From positions 124,001 to 188,000 of the forward strand of contig JBAYVD010000004.1 in the NCBI GenBank assembly GCA_041674745.1: DNA of 64,000 bases, read 5' to 3'. The notes under the pieces were generated by a model, which saw nothing but the letters and a program-made list of their open reading frames with translations, did not search any database and was not told the DNA's origin. The position numbers were made by a program, and so were the translations under genes. This DNA is from UBA2040 sp041674745 (GTDB lineage Bacteria; Bacteroidota; Bacteroidia; Flavobacteriales_D; Crocinitomicaceae). Numbering within the stretch: position 1 is the first letter of the stretch; each line of letters opens with the position of its first letter. Positions 1-9,162 of this stretch are shown piece by piece.

Positions 1-666
1 ATTCCCGGTTATTTTTTCATGGTGTTGATTGTGATTGACGGAAGTATTCAACCATTTTCCAATGAAGTTTTTGTTGAATCCTTTGGGGTAAAGTTCATAT
101 CCTAAATGACCGTATACGTTGTAAATTATCATGAAAAACAAAAAGACAATAATCGCCGACACATGATGGGGAATAAGGAATACGATCGGGAAAATTACGC
201 CCGCTTCGATAATTCCTTCCAAAGGATGAAAAGCATAAGCCGCCCAAGGCGATGGATTCAAAGATCGATGATGCACCAAATGGAAAAGATTGAATATTTT
301 TTTGTGGTGCATCAAGCGGTGGGCCCAATAAAAATAGGTGTCGTGCAACAGAATCATGAGCAGGATACTCAACCACCAATACCCGACAGTTCTGTCTGAA
401 AATTCAGTGTAACGGAGCGTGAAATTAGAAATGGGTTCCGAGACAACTGCATAACCAATGATTGAGAAGAGAATTACGGTTACCAAAGAATACCCAATTT
501 CTCTTCGGTAATCAGAGCCTTTGGGAAATACCGATTGGATTTTTTTGAATTGCCATTTCTTTTTAAAAAGGATGTACCAAATGAAATAACCTAGAACCGC
601 GAAAAACGCATAGCGAAATAAATTAAAAACGAAAAGTCTTCTAAGAACCTGAATCGCTAATAACAT
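1..666 (-). CDS. Sterol desaturase / fatty acid hydroxylase family membrane protein, cut by window edge
   Basis: Membrane-bound diiron oxygenase of the sterol desaturase / fatty acid hydroxylase superfamily, expected to hydroxylate or desaturate a lipid in the inner membrane. I read 222 codons from ATG at 666 to the window edge with no stop, so the C-terminus is missing. The histidine boxes are visible: HDTYFYWAHRLMHH at residues 108-121, HLVHHRS at 129-135 and NHNQHH at 211-216. Hydrophobic segments lie near residues 12-34, 58-76, 97-107 and 157-184. It starts 7 nt after the stop of the small membrane protein at 674-844, so the two are probably co-transcribed. The exact substrate cannot be told from sequence. 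Confidence 0.88.
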   Translation of the reverse strand, partial: MLLAIQVLRRLFVFNLFRYAFFAVLGYFIWYILFKKKWQFKKIQSVFPKGSDYRREIGYSLVTVILFSIIGYAVVSEPISNFTLRYTEFSDRTVGYWWLSILLMILLHDTYFYWAHRLMHHKKIFNLFHLVHHRSLNPSPWAAYAFHPLEGIIEAGVIFPIVFLIPHHVSAIIVFLFFMIIYNVYGHLGYELYPKGFNKNFIGKWLNTSVNHNQHHEKITGN

Positions 667-673
667 ACTATTT

Positions 674-844
674 TCACACAAAAGGTTTAACAATCTGATA
701 AAGCAAACCGTAAATCCCAATCGTACCCAAAACAAAGAACGACCAAGATTTATACCCCTGTTTGCTCCAATACCAATAATTCAATCCACCCAAGCCAATG
801 GCTGGAAAAATAATTGCAAGGGGGAAGGCCAAACCCAATATCAT
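674..844 (-). CDS. Small two-helix membrane protein, unknown function
   Basis: A 56-residue open frame from ATG at 844 to TGA at 674-676, too short for most ORF lists. It is almost entirely two hydrophobic helices, about residues 2-23 (ILGLAFPLAIIFPAIGLGGL) and 35-51, separated by a polar turn rich in Tyr, Trp and Lys. It lies 31 nt after the AsmA-like gene stop and 7 nt before the lipid hydroxylase start, on the same strand, which is why I call it a gene and not a chance frame. No function can be assigned. It may assist the hydroxylase. Confidence 0.55.
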   Translation of the reverse strand: MILGLAFPLAIIFPAIGLGGLNYWYWSKQGYKSWSFFVLGTIGIYGLLYQIVKPFV

Positions 845-875
845 TTTACTTCAAGGTTTACTGTCTGACGAAAAA

Positions 876-3743
876 TTATTTAATCGCATCTGCTTTTGCT
901 TGTGCAGTGGCCATTAAATCATCGGCTTTTTTGTTCGCGGCGGTTTCTATAGCTCCAGCTTTTTGGTCGGCTTCTTTTTTCAATTTATTTCCCGCCAATT
1001 CAGCTGCTTTTTTCTTGATTGGGTTTGAACCCGCTTCCGCCATTAACTTATCGATTTCAGCATTTGAAGAAGCACGCGCTGCATCCGCTTGTTTTTTACC
1101 CTCTGCTCGTATTTTATCCGCCTGAACCTTTGCATCGTCTATTATAGCTTTTTTCTTCGCATTCAAGTCTTCTCGAACTTCATTTACTTTGTTGGTCACC
1201 ACTGTTTTCACGGAGTCTTTTGCTTGATTCACCAAATCTTTACCTTTGTTAATCAAATTGTCTTTAACGCTTCCAGAGGCTTTCATCAAGGCTTCTTTGA
1301 AATCGGTGGTTACTTTCGGGTCGGTCATTTTGCCGATTACGCGCACTTTTACAGGAATGACGTCCGGCAAACTTGCTAGATTCAATTTTGGCGCCAGAGA
1401 GTTCAATTTTGCAATGCCTTCTTCCGCTGCTTTAATCATGCTGCCTGGAATTTGATCTTTCGGCACGTTCATCAATAAATCGTAATCGATATCTTGTTCG
1501 AAGGAAGAACTACCCGAAATATTCGTGGCAATTTTACCCAATTTCACATCGAAAGGTGTCAAATTCAATTTTCCATCCTTGAATTTGAAATAGGTTTTCA
1601 AATCTTTGATAGTTTGAGAATTCAAGCTGTTCATTTTTAATACATCTCCAATTTTCTCCAACGGTTTGAAACCTGAAACTGTAATGGATTTTGTAAAGAA
1701 ATCACCCGCGCCTGTCAAGGAATTGTAGACCGGTTCCAAGGAAGGCTGTAACAAGGTTGTCATGTTGAATTTCGAACTAAAATTACCTTTCGCATATTTC
1801 GCAATCGGCGCCAATTTTTCGATAGAGACGAAATTGGAGGCCAATTCTTGGATATCGATATTTTGCAAATCATAGGCAAAATCCAATTTGGGTTGATTCG
1901 GATTCGTTGTGTTGTAGTTTCCTTTCAAACCAACCGTTCCGCCCATGGTATTCATGGTCAAATTGTCCAAATAAGCAACTTCTTCTTTCACACGAACGCC
2001 TCCGTTGACATTTTTAATGTTCATGCCATCGTATTTCAAATTGGTGATATTGGTCATCAAGTCAAAATCAATATTGCCCGGAATCAACAACGGTTCTGTT
2101 GTTTCAGTAGTCGCTGGCGTTGTTTCTGTTGCTGGAACTTCAGTCGTTGGCCCCATTAATTGGTCCAGATCCAAATTTGTAGAATTGAAGGCAAATTTTC
2201 CCTTTAACAATTCATCTCGGAATACATACCCCAAATAATTATCGATTGTACCTTTCATTTGGAAGTCAGAAGCTCCCATTTTAGCATCCAAACTTTCAAG
2301 AGCCAAATTTTGAGGTGAAAAACGAAGCAACATGGTTTTAATGTCAACTGCTTCTGCTATATCGGCAGATTTGTAGCGCATATTTGATAATTGAACCGTT
2401 CCCAAAGCGTTGAATGCTTCGTAATTTTCCGTTTCAATGGCACTCATTCTTCCGTTTAACGTTACGTCAGCATCTAATTTTCCATTGTAACTTTCACCTT
2501 CTGCCAATGGCATTACTTTGCCCAAAGTAGACAAATCAACTTTCGCTAAAATTTTGGAATCAATCAACGGGTCGGTCATTGGATTGCGCATTTTTAAGGT
2601 AGCATCAATCACATTGCCTACAAAATCCGCATGGAATTTAGGAACGTCTAAGGTCATCAAATCCATGTTTGGACCGCCTACAAATTTAGAACCTGCTTTC
2701 AAAGCAATGTTGTTGATGGAACCAGGAACATCTGGGTATTTAATTTGAGCGTTGTCCACGGCTAAATTGAAATCCCAACCAGGCATATTTACATCGTCCA
2801 TTTTTCCTTTCACAAAACCGCTCAAGGCCAAATTGCCTTTTGTCACCATACTTTCATAACCGGACTGATAGAAAGTAGGAATCAAAGAAAGAAAATCTTT
2901 GAACGTAGCTTTGGAAGCATCCAGCGTCAAGTCCATGTTGTCATATCCTTCCAACATTTCGTAGAATCCGTTGATGGCAAATTTCAAATTGTTGAGGTTG
3001 ATGGTGTTTTCTTTTAAGCTGAATTTGGATGTTTTTTCCGTGAATTCCATCAATAAATTGATTTCAGCATCCGTTTTCACTTTGGTCAAATAGGGAATGC
3101 CACTCATGGAATAAGTCAATTCATCCATCGTAGTTTTCGTTTGAAAATCAATGATATCCGCTGTTAAATCTCCTTTTCCTTCGTGATTTAAGTTGATGAT
3201 TTCTGCAAACATATCGCCTTCACGGTCATCGTAACGTATTTCGCCACCTTCGATGGAATATTTCTGCAAACTCATCTTGAAATTGGATGGTTCTTCCGCT
3301 TGTTCTGGCGTTTGCAAAGAATCTGGAATGGTAATGTCATAATTTGCCGTACCATCTTTCAAGATGCGCACGTCAATTTTTGGTTCTACCAAAGCGATAT
3401 TTTGAATCGAGATTTGGTCACCGGAAATCACATCCCACAATTTGACTTGTGCTTTGATGTTTTTCGCATGGATCAACTCAACACCCTCAAACGCGCCTTT
3501 ACCGACAATTTTCGTGTCGATCAATTGAACCGTTAAATTGGGAAAAGTACTGAACCAAGTTAAATCAAAATCTCCCAAAGACACCGTTGCTGTCAACGAT
3601 TTGTTTGCTTCGTCAATCACCATGTCTTTCAACTTGTCTTTGAAGAAAAACGGAATAGCAATCATTGCTCCTATGACAATTAAGAGAGTGATTCCAGAAC
3701 CGATAAAAATTTTCTTTAACCAGCTTTTTTTTTTCTTTTCCAT
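876..3743 (-). CDS. AsmA-like inner-membrane-anchored protein with coiled-coil tail
   Basis: 955-residue member of the AsmA family, bridge-like envelope proteins linked to outer-membrane lipid and protein homeostasis. A Lys-rich N-terminus precedes one transmembrane helix at about residues 11-33 (IFIGSGITLLIVIGAMIAIP is its core). Then comes a long periplasmic body of repeating beta segments such as VELIHAKNIKAQVKL and FRDELLKGKFAFNSTNLDLDQLM, with a Thr/Pro/Glu-rich linker near residues 531-549. The AsmA-type C-terminal segment ends near residue 835. The last 110 or so residues are an Ala/Lys/Glu/Asp-rich helix, probably coiled coil, which ordinary AsmA proteins lack. It heads the minus-strand operon with the small membrane protein and the lipid hydroxylase, consistent with a lipid-related role. 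Confidence 0.85.
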   Translation of the reverse strand: MEKKKKSWLKKIFIGSGITLLIVIGAMIAIPFFFKDKLKDMVIDEANKSLTATVSLGDFDLTWFSTFPNLTVQLIDTKIVGKGAFEGVELIHAKNIKAQVKLWDVISGDQISIQNIALVEPKIDVRILKDGTANYDITIPDSLQTPEQAEEPSNFKMSLQKYSIEGGEIRYDDREGDMFAEIINLNHEGKGDLTADIIDFQTKTTMDELTYSMSGIPYLTKVKTDAEINLLMEFTEKTSKFSLKENTINLNNLKFAINGFYEMLEGYDNMDLTLDASKATFKDFLSLIPTFYQSGYESMVTKGNLALSGFVKGKMDDVNMPGWDFNLAVDNAQIKYPDVPGSINNIALKAGSKFVGGPNMDLMTLDVPKFHADFVGNVIDATLKMRNPMTDPLIDSKILAKVDLSTLGKVMPLAEGESYNGKLDADVTLNGRMSAIETENYEAFNALGTVQLSNMRYKSADIAEAVDIKTMLLRFSPQNLALESLDAKMGASDFQMKGTIDNYLGYVFRDELLKGKFAFNSTNLDLDQLMGPTTEVPATETTPATTETTEPLLIPGNIDFDLMTNITNLKYDGMNIKNVNGGVRVKEEVAYLDNLTMNTMGGTVGLKGNYNTTNPNQPKLDFAYDLQNIDIQELASNFVSIEKLAPIAKYAKGNFSSKFNMTTLLQPSLEPVYNSLTGAGDFFTKSITVSGFKPLEKIGDVLKMNSLNSQTIKDLKTYFKFKDGKLNLTPFDVKLGKIATNISGSSSFEQDIDYDLLMNVPKDQIPGSMIKAAEEGIAKLNSLAPKLNLASLPDVIPVKVRVIGKMTDPKVTTDFKEALMKASGSVKDNLINKGKDLVNQAKDSVKTVVTNKVNEVREDLNAKKKAIIDDAKVQADKIRAEGKKQADAARASSNAEIDKLMAEAGSNPIKKKAAELAGNKLKKEADQKAGAIETAANKKADDLMATAQAKADAIK

Positions 3744-3816
3744 AACTTACGTTTCAGTTGTAGTACAAATTTGCGATATTTGTTTTATTACAACACAAAT
3801 ATCAAGCCTAAAATTA

Positions 3817-4596
3817 ATGGAAAAAGCTAAATACCTTGTGGCTCTTTGGGCTTTATTAACAAGTCCGATACTATTCTCTCAAATTGTTGGAGGTGGAGAA
3901 CCTAAAAAAGAAGAAACCAAAAAGGAAGAGGATCCGATGATAAAAAAAGCTGGGAAGGAAAGTACACGAGAAGTGGACAATCAAACGCAACTTTATTTCA
4001 ATACCAACTGGTCGAATAGTTACCGTACATTATCGCCCAATCCAGGACTTTTTGCTGGTGAATTGGGGAAACGTGTAGACGAGAAAAATGCCAACTTTTG
4101 GTCGTTCGGTCTGGGCTTTCGGAATAAATTGAGCGAGCATCTTCAATTATCAGCTGGATTGGGTTTTGTTAAAAACGGCGAAAAATATGCTTTTGTAGGC
4201 ACAGATACTTCTTTTAACTATGTAAGTACGTATCGATATGTTTCCATGCCAATCGTACTGAATTTTACCTACGGGAAAGACATTCAGTTTTTCGTCGGTG
4301 CGGGTTTCATGCCTCAGATGACATTAAAATATACACAAGAACAAAATTGGACCAACCCAGATCAAGTAAAAAGTTCCTATACTGTTAAGCTGAAAGGAAC
4401 GGATCCGAGTTTTAACCCTGTTACCGTAAGCGCTTTGTTCAATGCAGGTGTGCAATTGAAATACAGTCAATTTTGGTCGATTTATTTGTCGCCAGAGGTG
4501 CGGTATCAATTGTCAAGTTCCTATAGTAAAACAAGTCCTTTTGTGCACAAAGCCTACACAATCGGTTTTAATGTAGGACTTACTTACCAATTGTAA
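3817..4596 (+). CDS. Outer-membrane beta-barrel protein (PorT-like fold)
   Basis: 259-residue exported protein. The start at 3817 is chosen because it gives a clean signal peptide (MEKAKYLVALWALLTSPILF, then SQ), whereas the open frame extends upstream into non-coding sequence. After a charged low-complexity stretch (residues about 30-55, rich in Lys and Glu) come alternating amphipathic strands ending in aromatic residues, e.g. NFWSFGLGFRNKL, LQLSAGLGFV and IQFFVGAGFM, and a terminal strand AYTIGFNVGLTYQL, as in Bacteroidota outer-membrane barrels. It is 3 nt upstream of the Nif3-like gene and divergent from the AsmA-like gene. Specific function unknown. Confidence 0.7.
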   Translation: MEKAKYLVALWALLTSPILFSQIVGGGEPKKEETKKEEDPMIKKAGKESTREVDNQTQLYFNTNWSNSYRTLSPNPGLFAGELGKRVDEKNANFWSFGLGFRNKLSEHLQLSAGLGFVKNGEKYAFVGTDTSFNYVSTYRYVSMPIVLNFTYGKDIQFFVGAGFMPQMTLKYTQEQNWTNPDQVKSSYTVKLKGTDPSFNPVTVSALFNAGVQLKYSQFWSIYLSPEVRYQLSSSYSKTSPFVHKAYTIGFNVGLTYQL

Positions 4597-4599
4597 ACA

Positions 4600-5694
4600 A
4601 TGAAAATAAAAGAAATCACCGATTATCTAGAAGAATTAGCGCCGCTTACAAGCCAAGAGAATTATGACAATTCAGGATTGTTGGTCGGTTCGCCGAACGA
4701 TGAGGTAACCGGTGTTTTGATATCGTTGGATTGTATTGAAGCGACCGTTCAAGAAGCCATTGATAAAAATTGCAATCTCATCATTTCCCATCATCCGATT
4801 GTTTTTAGTGGATTGAAAAAATTGAACGGTAAAAATTATGTGGAAAGAACCGTGATAAAAGCGATTCAAAACAACATTGCTTTGTACGCCATTCATACCA
4901 ATCTTGACAATTACCAATACGGTGTAAATTTTGAAATAGCCAAACGATTGAATTTGAAAAACTCAAAAATTTTGGCACCCGTGCAAGGCAAATTGATGAA
5001 GTTGAGTACCTACGTTCCCGCGGAAAATAAAGAAACGGTTCTAAAAGCAATGCACGAAGCCGGAGCTGGAAATATTGGAAATTATTCGGAATGCAGTTAT
5101 AGTTCCGAAGGTTGGGGAACCTTTTTGCCCAATGAGTACGCCAATCCTGCCAGTGGAGAAAAACACCTTTTGAGCAGAGACCCAGAATGGAAAGTAGAGG
5201 TAATTTTACCAGTTCATTTGCAATACCAAGTGATTGCCGCTTTGAAAAAAGCACATCCCTATGAAGAGGTGGCGTATGAAATATTTTCCATTGCCAATTC
5301 CAACCAAGACGAAGGCGCTGGACGCATTGGTGAATTGGAAAATCCGATGGATGAAAAAGAATTTTTGTCCATGCTGAAAGAAACCTTCACTTGTGGCGTG
5401 ATTCGACATACGGAATTGGCCGGAAAGCCAATAAAAACAGTAGCTTTGTGCGGTGGTTCAGGTTCTTTTTTACTGAAAGAAGCGAAGCGTCAAGGCGCCG
5501 ATATTTTTATCACGGGCGATTTCAAATACCATGAATTTTTTGATGCCGAAAACGAAATAATTATCGCAGATATCGGCCATTTTGAGAGTGAACAATTCAC
5601 AACAAATGTTTTAGGTGAATTATTGACGAAAAAAATGCCTAAATTTGCGGTTCATTTAACAGGAATAAATACGAATCCGATCAAATACTTTTGA
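4600..5694 (+). CDS. Nif3-like dinuclear metal-centre protein
   Basis: 364-residue Nif3 / YbgI family protein, a toroidal hexamer with a two-metal site, often annotated as GTP cyclohydrolase 1 type 2 homologue. Its physiological role is unsettled. Metal-ligand motifs are visible: LIISHHPIVFSGLKKL near residues 60-75, AIHTNLDN near residue 97, and the C-terminal ADIGHFESEQF near residue 324 with its His and Glu. The middle (about 125-235) holds the extra PII-like domain seen in longer Nif3 proteins (FLPVEVILPVHLQYQVIAAL-like strands). It is followed after 3 nt by the zinc-ribbon gene. This Nif3/zinc-ribbon pair is a common Bacteroidota arrangement. Confidence 0.9.
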   Translation: MKIKEITDYLEELAPLTSQENYDNSGLLVGSPNDEVTGVLISLDCIEATVQEAIDKNCNLIISHHPIVFSGLKKLNGKNYVERTVIKAIQNNIALYAIHTNLDNYQYGVNFEIAKRLNLKNSKILAPVQGKLMKLSTYVPAENKETVLKAMHEAGAGNIGNYSECSYSSEGWGTFLPNEYANPASGEKHLLSRDPEWKVEVILPVHLQYQVIAALKKAHPYEEVAYEIFSIANSNQDEGAGRIGELENPMDEKEFLSMLKETFTCGVIRHTELAGKPIKTVALCGGSGSFLLKEAKRQGADIFITGDFKYHEFFDAENEIIIADIGHFESEQFTTNVLGELLTKKMPKFAVHLTGINTNPIKYF

Positions 5695-5697
5695 CAA

Positions 5698-6447
5698 ATG
5701 GCTGCAACAGCGACGAAAAAAGAAATGACAATAGAGAGCAAAATGGACGCTCTTCTTCAATTGCAATTAATTGATTCTGAAATTGATAGAATCAGAACGA
5801 TCCGTGGTGAATTGCCATTGGAGGTTCAAGATTTAGAAGACGAATTGGAGGGATTGGGTACACGTATCTCCAACATGCAAGAGGAGATCAAAGAGATCGA
5901 AACAGAAGTTACAGATCGTAAAAATGCGGTAAAAGATGCTGAGTTTGCGATTTCTAAGTACAAAGAACAACAAGATAAGGTTCGAAATAACCGTGAATTT
6001 GAATCTTTGGCGAAAGAAATTGAATTTCAAGAATTAGAAATCAAATTACACGATAAAAAATCCAAAGAAGCGAAAATTAGAATTTCTTCGAAAAAAGAGG
6101 TTTTGGATGAAGCGTTGGAAAGAATGGAATTCCGTAAAACGGATTTGAAAACGAAAAAAGCAGAATTGGACGAAATCGTTGCTGAAACGCAAAAAGATGA
6201 AGACAAATTGCAAAAAGAATCAGATGCAGCGAAAGCGAAAATTGATGCGCGTTTGATCACAGCTTATGAGCGTTTGAGAGGAAACTCGAAAAACGGTTTG
6301 GCAGTTGTTAGCGTTGAACGTGATGCTTGTGGTGGATGTTTCAATAAAATCCCGCCTCAACGTCAATTGGATATCGCGACAAAAAGAAAAGTAATCGTTT
6401 GTGAGCACTGTGGCCGTATCTTGGTTCCAGCTCCAGAAGAAAAATAA
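5698..6447 (+). CDS. Coiled-coil protein with C-terminal C4 zinc ribbon
   Basis: 249 residues. Residues about 15-185 form a long charged antiparallel coiled coil rich in Glu and Lys. The C-terminus carries a four-cysteine zinc ribbon: CGGC near residue 206, then CEHC near residue 233. This matches the C4-type zinc-ribbon family (CdsZ/HP0958-like, often annotated as zinc ribbon domain-containing protein), proposed to bind nucleic acid. It is coupled to the Nif3-like gene upstream and followed by a strong terminator at 6466-6503, so the short operon ends here. Molecular function in this phylum is not established. Confidence 0.85.
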   Translation: MAATATKKEMTIESKMDALLQLQLIDSEIDRIRTIRGELPLEVQDLEDELEGLGTRISNMQEEIKEIETEVTDRKNAVKDAEFAISKYKEQQDKVRNNREFESLAKEIEFQELEIKLHDKKSKEAKIRISSKKEVLDEALERMEFRKTDLKTKKAELDEIVAETQKDEDKLQKESDAAKAKIDARLITAYERLRGNSKNGLAVVSVERDACGGCFNKIPPQRQLDIATKRKVIVCEHCGRILVPAPEEK

Positions 6448-6465
6448 TTAAAACAAAAAAGGAAG

Positions 6466-6503
6466 ATGTCGGGACGGAGTGAATTCATCCCGACATTTTT
6501 TTT
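6466..6503 (+). terminator. Rho-independent terminator after the zinc-ribbon gene
   Basis: Perfect 9-bp inverted repeat ATGTCGGGA (6466-6474) / TCCCGACAT (6488-6496), 13-nt loop, followed by a T run to 6503. It lies 18 nt after the stop codon of the zinc-ribbon gene and just before the helicase promoter region. Confidence 0.85.
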
Positions 6504-6519
6504 ATAGTAACTTTCCGAT

Positions 6520-7746
6520 ATGAAGTTCAACGATTATCCCATAGCCAACTCCATCAAATCACAATTGGAGCGAATGAAGTTCAACAAACCGACCGACATT
6601 CAATTCAAAACCATTCCCCATGTTTTAGATGGCGAAGATGTGATGGCGATTGCACAAACCGGAACGGGTAAAACTGCGGCGTTTGTAATTCCAATTTTGG
6701 ATAAGTTGGAACGAAAAAAACGGAAGAATTACGATGGAATTCGTTGCTTGGTCATGGTGCCTACCCGTGAATTGGCTCAGCAAATCAATACTGTTTTTCA
6801 GGAAATGGGAAAAGAAACCACGGTGAAATCTTTTGGTTTGTACGGTGGAGTAGAGCAAGAACAACAAATTCAACGTTTGTCCAAAAAAGTGGATGTTTTG
6901 GTCGCTACGCCTGGTCGAATGTTTGATTTGATTTCGCAAGGTTACATCGATGTTTCTCGTGTTGAACATTTGATTCTCGATGAAGCCGATTTGATGTTGG
7001 ACATGGGATTTTTGAAAGACATTCAAGACATTGTGTTGAAAATCCCGAAGAAACGACAAACGTTATTTTTTACCGCGACGATAGACAAGAAAATCAAATC
7101 CTTGGCCTATTCAGTTGTTCGAGATGCTATAAGAATTCAAATTTCTCCGAAAAATCCAGTTGCCAAAAATGTAGATCACGCCGTGGCATTTGTGAACATG
7201 GACGACAAGCGTTTCTTTTTGGAAAACGTGTTGCGCGAATATGAAGAGGATATGTTCATCGTTTTTGTACGTACGAAAGTTCGGGCAGAACGGGTGGTGG
7301 CAGCGTTGGCAAGAGCCGGAATGGAATCCTTTTTCTTTCACGGAGGAATGGAGCAAAAAGATCGTTTTCAAACGTTGGATAAATTCCGAAAAGGCGAATT
7401 TCGCATTTTGGTGACGACGGATGTTGCGGCAAGAGGAATCGATATTCCTTCGGTAAAATATGTCATTAACTACGATTTACCCGAAGAACCTGAAAACTAC
7501 GTTCACCGCTGTGGACGCTGTGGTCGTGGAACCAATCGCGGACAAGCCTTGTCTTTTTGTGATGTAAAAATTGAAACCGAATTCTTGGAATTAATCGAAG
7601 AATACACAGGCGAAACCATTACCCGTCATGAAATTGACCCCAAAGAATACAAAGCCATTATTTTCGATGCCGAAGACCCAACGTACGATTGGAAAAAACT
7701 AATCGAAGAAGACAATAAATTTTCCGGAACGGAGGAAGAATGGTAG
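6520..7746 (+). CDS. DEAD-box ATP-dependent RNA helicase
   Basis: 408-residue DEAD-box helicase with little beyond the two RecA-like domains. Motifs in order: Q motif (KFNKPTDIQFKTIP), motif I AQTGTGKTAA near residue 45, Ia PTRELAQQ, Ib TPGRMFD, motif II VEHLILDEADLM near residue 151, motif III FFTATI, motif IV VFVRTK, motif V TTDVAARGIDIPSV near residue 303, and motif VI HRCGRCGRG near residue 329. The last is HRxGRxxR-like, with Cys where Ile or Thr is more usual. It unwinds or remodels RNA, for example in ribosome assembly or mRNA decay. It stands alone after a terminator, with a TAACTTTC box ending 7 nt before the ATG. Confidence 0.93.
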   Translation: MKFNDYPIANSIKSQLERMKFNKPTDIQFKTIPHVLDGEDVMAIAQTGTGKTAAFVIPILDKLERKKRKNYDGIRCLVMVPTRELAQQINTVFQEMGKETTVKSFGLYGGVEQEQQIQRLSKKVDVLVATPGRMFDLISQGYIDVSRVEHLILDEADLMLDMGFLKDIQDIVLKIPKKRQTLFFTATIDKKIKSLAYSVVRDAIRIQISPKNPVAKNVDHAVAFVNMDDKRFFLENVLREYEEDMFIVFVRTKVRAERVVAALARAGMESFFFHGGMEQKDRFQTLDKFRKGEFRILVTTDVAARGIDIPSVKYVINYDLPEEPENYVHRCGRCGRGTNRGQALSFCDVKIETEFLELIEEYTGETITRHEIDPKEYKAIIFDAEDPTYDWKKLIEEDNKFSGTEEEW

Positions 7747-7772
7747 TTTGACCGTCCGATGTGGCGAACTGA

Positions 7773-7806
7773 TGGAGTAGGGACCACTTCGTTGCTGGAG
7801 TATGGA
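7773..7806 (+). repeat. Dispersed intergenic repeat, short copy
   Basis: 34 bp (7773-7806) matching 35175-35208 at 30 of 34 positions. Both copies start TGGAGTA, contain CTTCG and end CTGGAGTATGGA or TTGGAGTATGGA. It sits in the 149-bp gap between the helicase and murB. The larger copy upstream of hisS is part of a hairpin-rich element. No other content was recognised in this gap. Confidence 0.6.
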
Positions 7807-7895
7807 CTAAATTACATACCATGAATTTATTGGAGCTATTTATAAAAATCCAGCAGGTAACTTCAGTTACCGTTCCATGTTCCAGACTCCATGTT

Positions 7896-8915
7896 CTAGA
7901 TAATATTCACTTCCCGTTCCAAATCCACACCAAATGTTTCCTTGATGGTCGCCAAAATTTTGGTTGAAAGCGCATAAATGTCTTTTCCTTCGCTACCGCC
8001 GTAATTGACAAGAACCAATGCTTGTTTGGCGTGTACGCCATAATTTTCAATCCGCATGCCTTTGAATCCCGCTTTTTCGATCAACCAACCCGCGGCTAAT
8101 TTAACGAGCGTTGGATCCAGACGATCTGGGTAATTTGGCATGTTTGGATAGGTTTCCAATAGTTTCTCCACGACAGATTTTTCGACCACCGGATTTTTGA
8201 AGAAGCTTCCTGCGTTGCCAATTACTTTCGGGTCGGGTAATTTGGATTGACGAATCGCAATCACGGCATTGCTCACATCGCGAATCGTTGGGTTTTCAAT
8301 TCCTTGGGCAAGTAATTCATCGTTGATGGCACCATACGATGTATTTACGTTTGCTTCTCTATGCAATCGGAATTCTACGTTTGTAATTATGTATTGATTT
8401 TTCAATTTTCGTTTGAAAACGCTTTCTCTGTAACCGAATTCACATACAGCACCGCTAAAATAATGAAGTTCTTCTGATTCTATGTGCAACGCTTCCAATT
8501 GAAAAAACACATCTTTTATTTCCACGCCGTACGCACCAATGTTCTGCATCGGACTAGCGCCCACACTGCCTGGGATTAAGGATAAATTCTCGATTCCGGC
8601 TAAATTATTGTCCAAACATTTCATCACAAATTCATGCCAAACCTCTCCAGCACCAGCGCGAACGATCACCTCGTTTCCTGCTTCGTGCAAGATTTCAAAT
8701 CCTTTGATTTCATTGCGTAAAACGATTCCGTCGAAATCTTGGGTCAACAAAATGTTGCTTCCACCACCCAAAATCATCAAAGGCAATTCCAATCGTTTTA
8801 CTTCTGCCAAGGCAGTTTTCAATTCGGCAAGAGTGGAAAATGTCCCAAAAAACAGACATTGCGCAGAAATACCGAAGGTATTGTAGGGTTTTAAATCAAA
8901 ATTGGCTTGAAACAT
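7896..8915 (-). CDS. murB: UDP-N-acetylmuramate dehydrogenase
   Basis: 339-residue type I MurB (E. coli-like length). It reduces UDP-GlcNAc-enolpyruvate to UDP-MurNAc with NADPH and FAD in cytoplasmic peptidoglycan precursor synthesis. Visible motifs: substrate/FAD-loop GGGSNILL near residue 50, IPGSVGASPMQNIGAYGVEI near 113-132, YRESVFK near 163, the catalytic-serine region GNAGSFFKNPVV near 230, and the C-terminal GMRIENYGVHAKQALVLVN. It is monocistronic. A TATCTTTA box (minus strand, 8920-8927) ends about 5 nt before the ATG. Confidence 0.95.
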   Translation of the reverse strand: MFQANFDLKPYNTFGISAQCLFFGTFSTLAELKTALAEVKRLELPLMILGGGSNILLTQDFDGIVLRNEIKGFEILHEAGNEVIVRAGAGEVWHEFVMKCLDNNLAGIENLSLIPGSVGASPMQNIGAYGVEIKDVFFQLEALHIESEELHYFSGAVCEFGYRESVFKRKLKNQYIITNVEFRLHREANVNTSYGAINDELLAQGIENPTIRDVSNAVIAIRQSKLPDPKVIGNAGSFFKNPVVEKSVVEKLLETYPNMPNYPDRLDPTLVKLAAGWLIEKAGFKGMRIENYGVHAKQALVLVNYGGSEGKDIYALSTKILATIKETFGVDLEREVNII

Positions 8916-8919
8916 GGGG

Positions 8920-8927
8920 TAAAGATA
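8920..8927 (-). promoter_or_regulatory. Candidate -7 promoter box for murB
   Basis: Minus-strand TATCTTTA, one mismatch from the Bacteroidota -7 consensus TAnnTTTG. It ends so close to the murB ATG that the mRNA would have almost no leader. Confidence 0.4.
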
Positions 8928-9070
8928 AAGAGAGTTGAGGGATGATTTGTTGATGTTGATTGGATAATTTGAAGAGTGGATGGTTGAAAAGGTTGGGGGA
9001 TCGGTTTGGGGTTTAAATGGATTATTTCTTTAGAAAAAATTAAAAATAAGTCAATTGAAAATTCCATGTA

Positions 9071-9118
9071 AAATTTGGGAATTCCCGAATTCGGGAATTC
9101 CCAAATTTACGAACGAGG
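9071..9118. repeat. Perfect 38-bp palindrome plus conserved tail (repeat family copy 1)
   Basis: Positions 9071-9108 are a perfect palindrome built from nested AAATTTGGGAATTC and its complement, centred on GAATTC. They are followed by TACGAACGAGGT. The segment CCCAAATTTACGAACGA (9100-9116) recurs exactly at 9574-9590 and 12925-12941, always in intergenic DNA. It lies in the 247-bp gap between murB and the winged-helix gene. Nothing else was recognised in that gap. Confidence 0.75.
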
Positions 9119-9162
9119 TGTTTGTATTTTAGGTTATAAATCTGAAATATAAGCTCTTAAAA

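Noticed and set aside
3538..3816. N-terminal extension of the barrel protein at 3817
   Set aside because: It overlaps the start of the divergent AsmA-like gene; the signal peptide starts at 3817.
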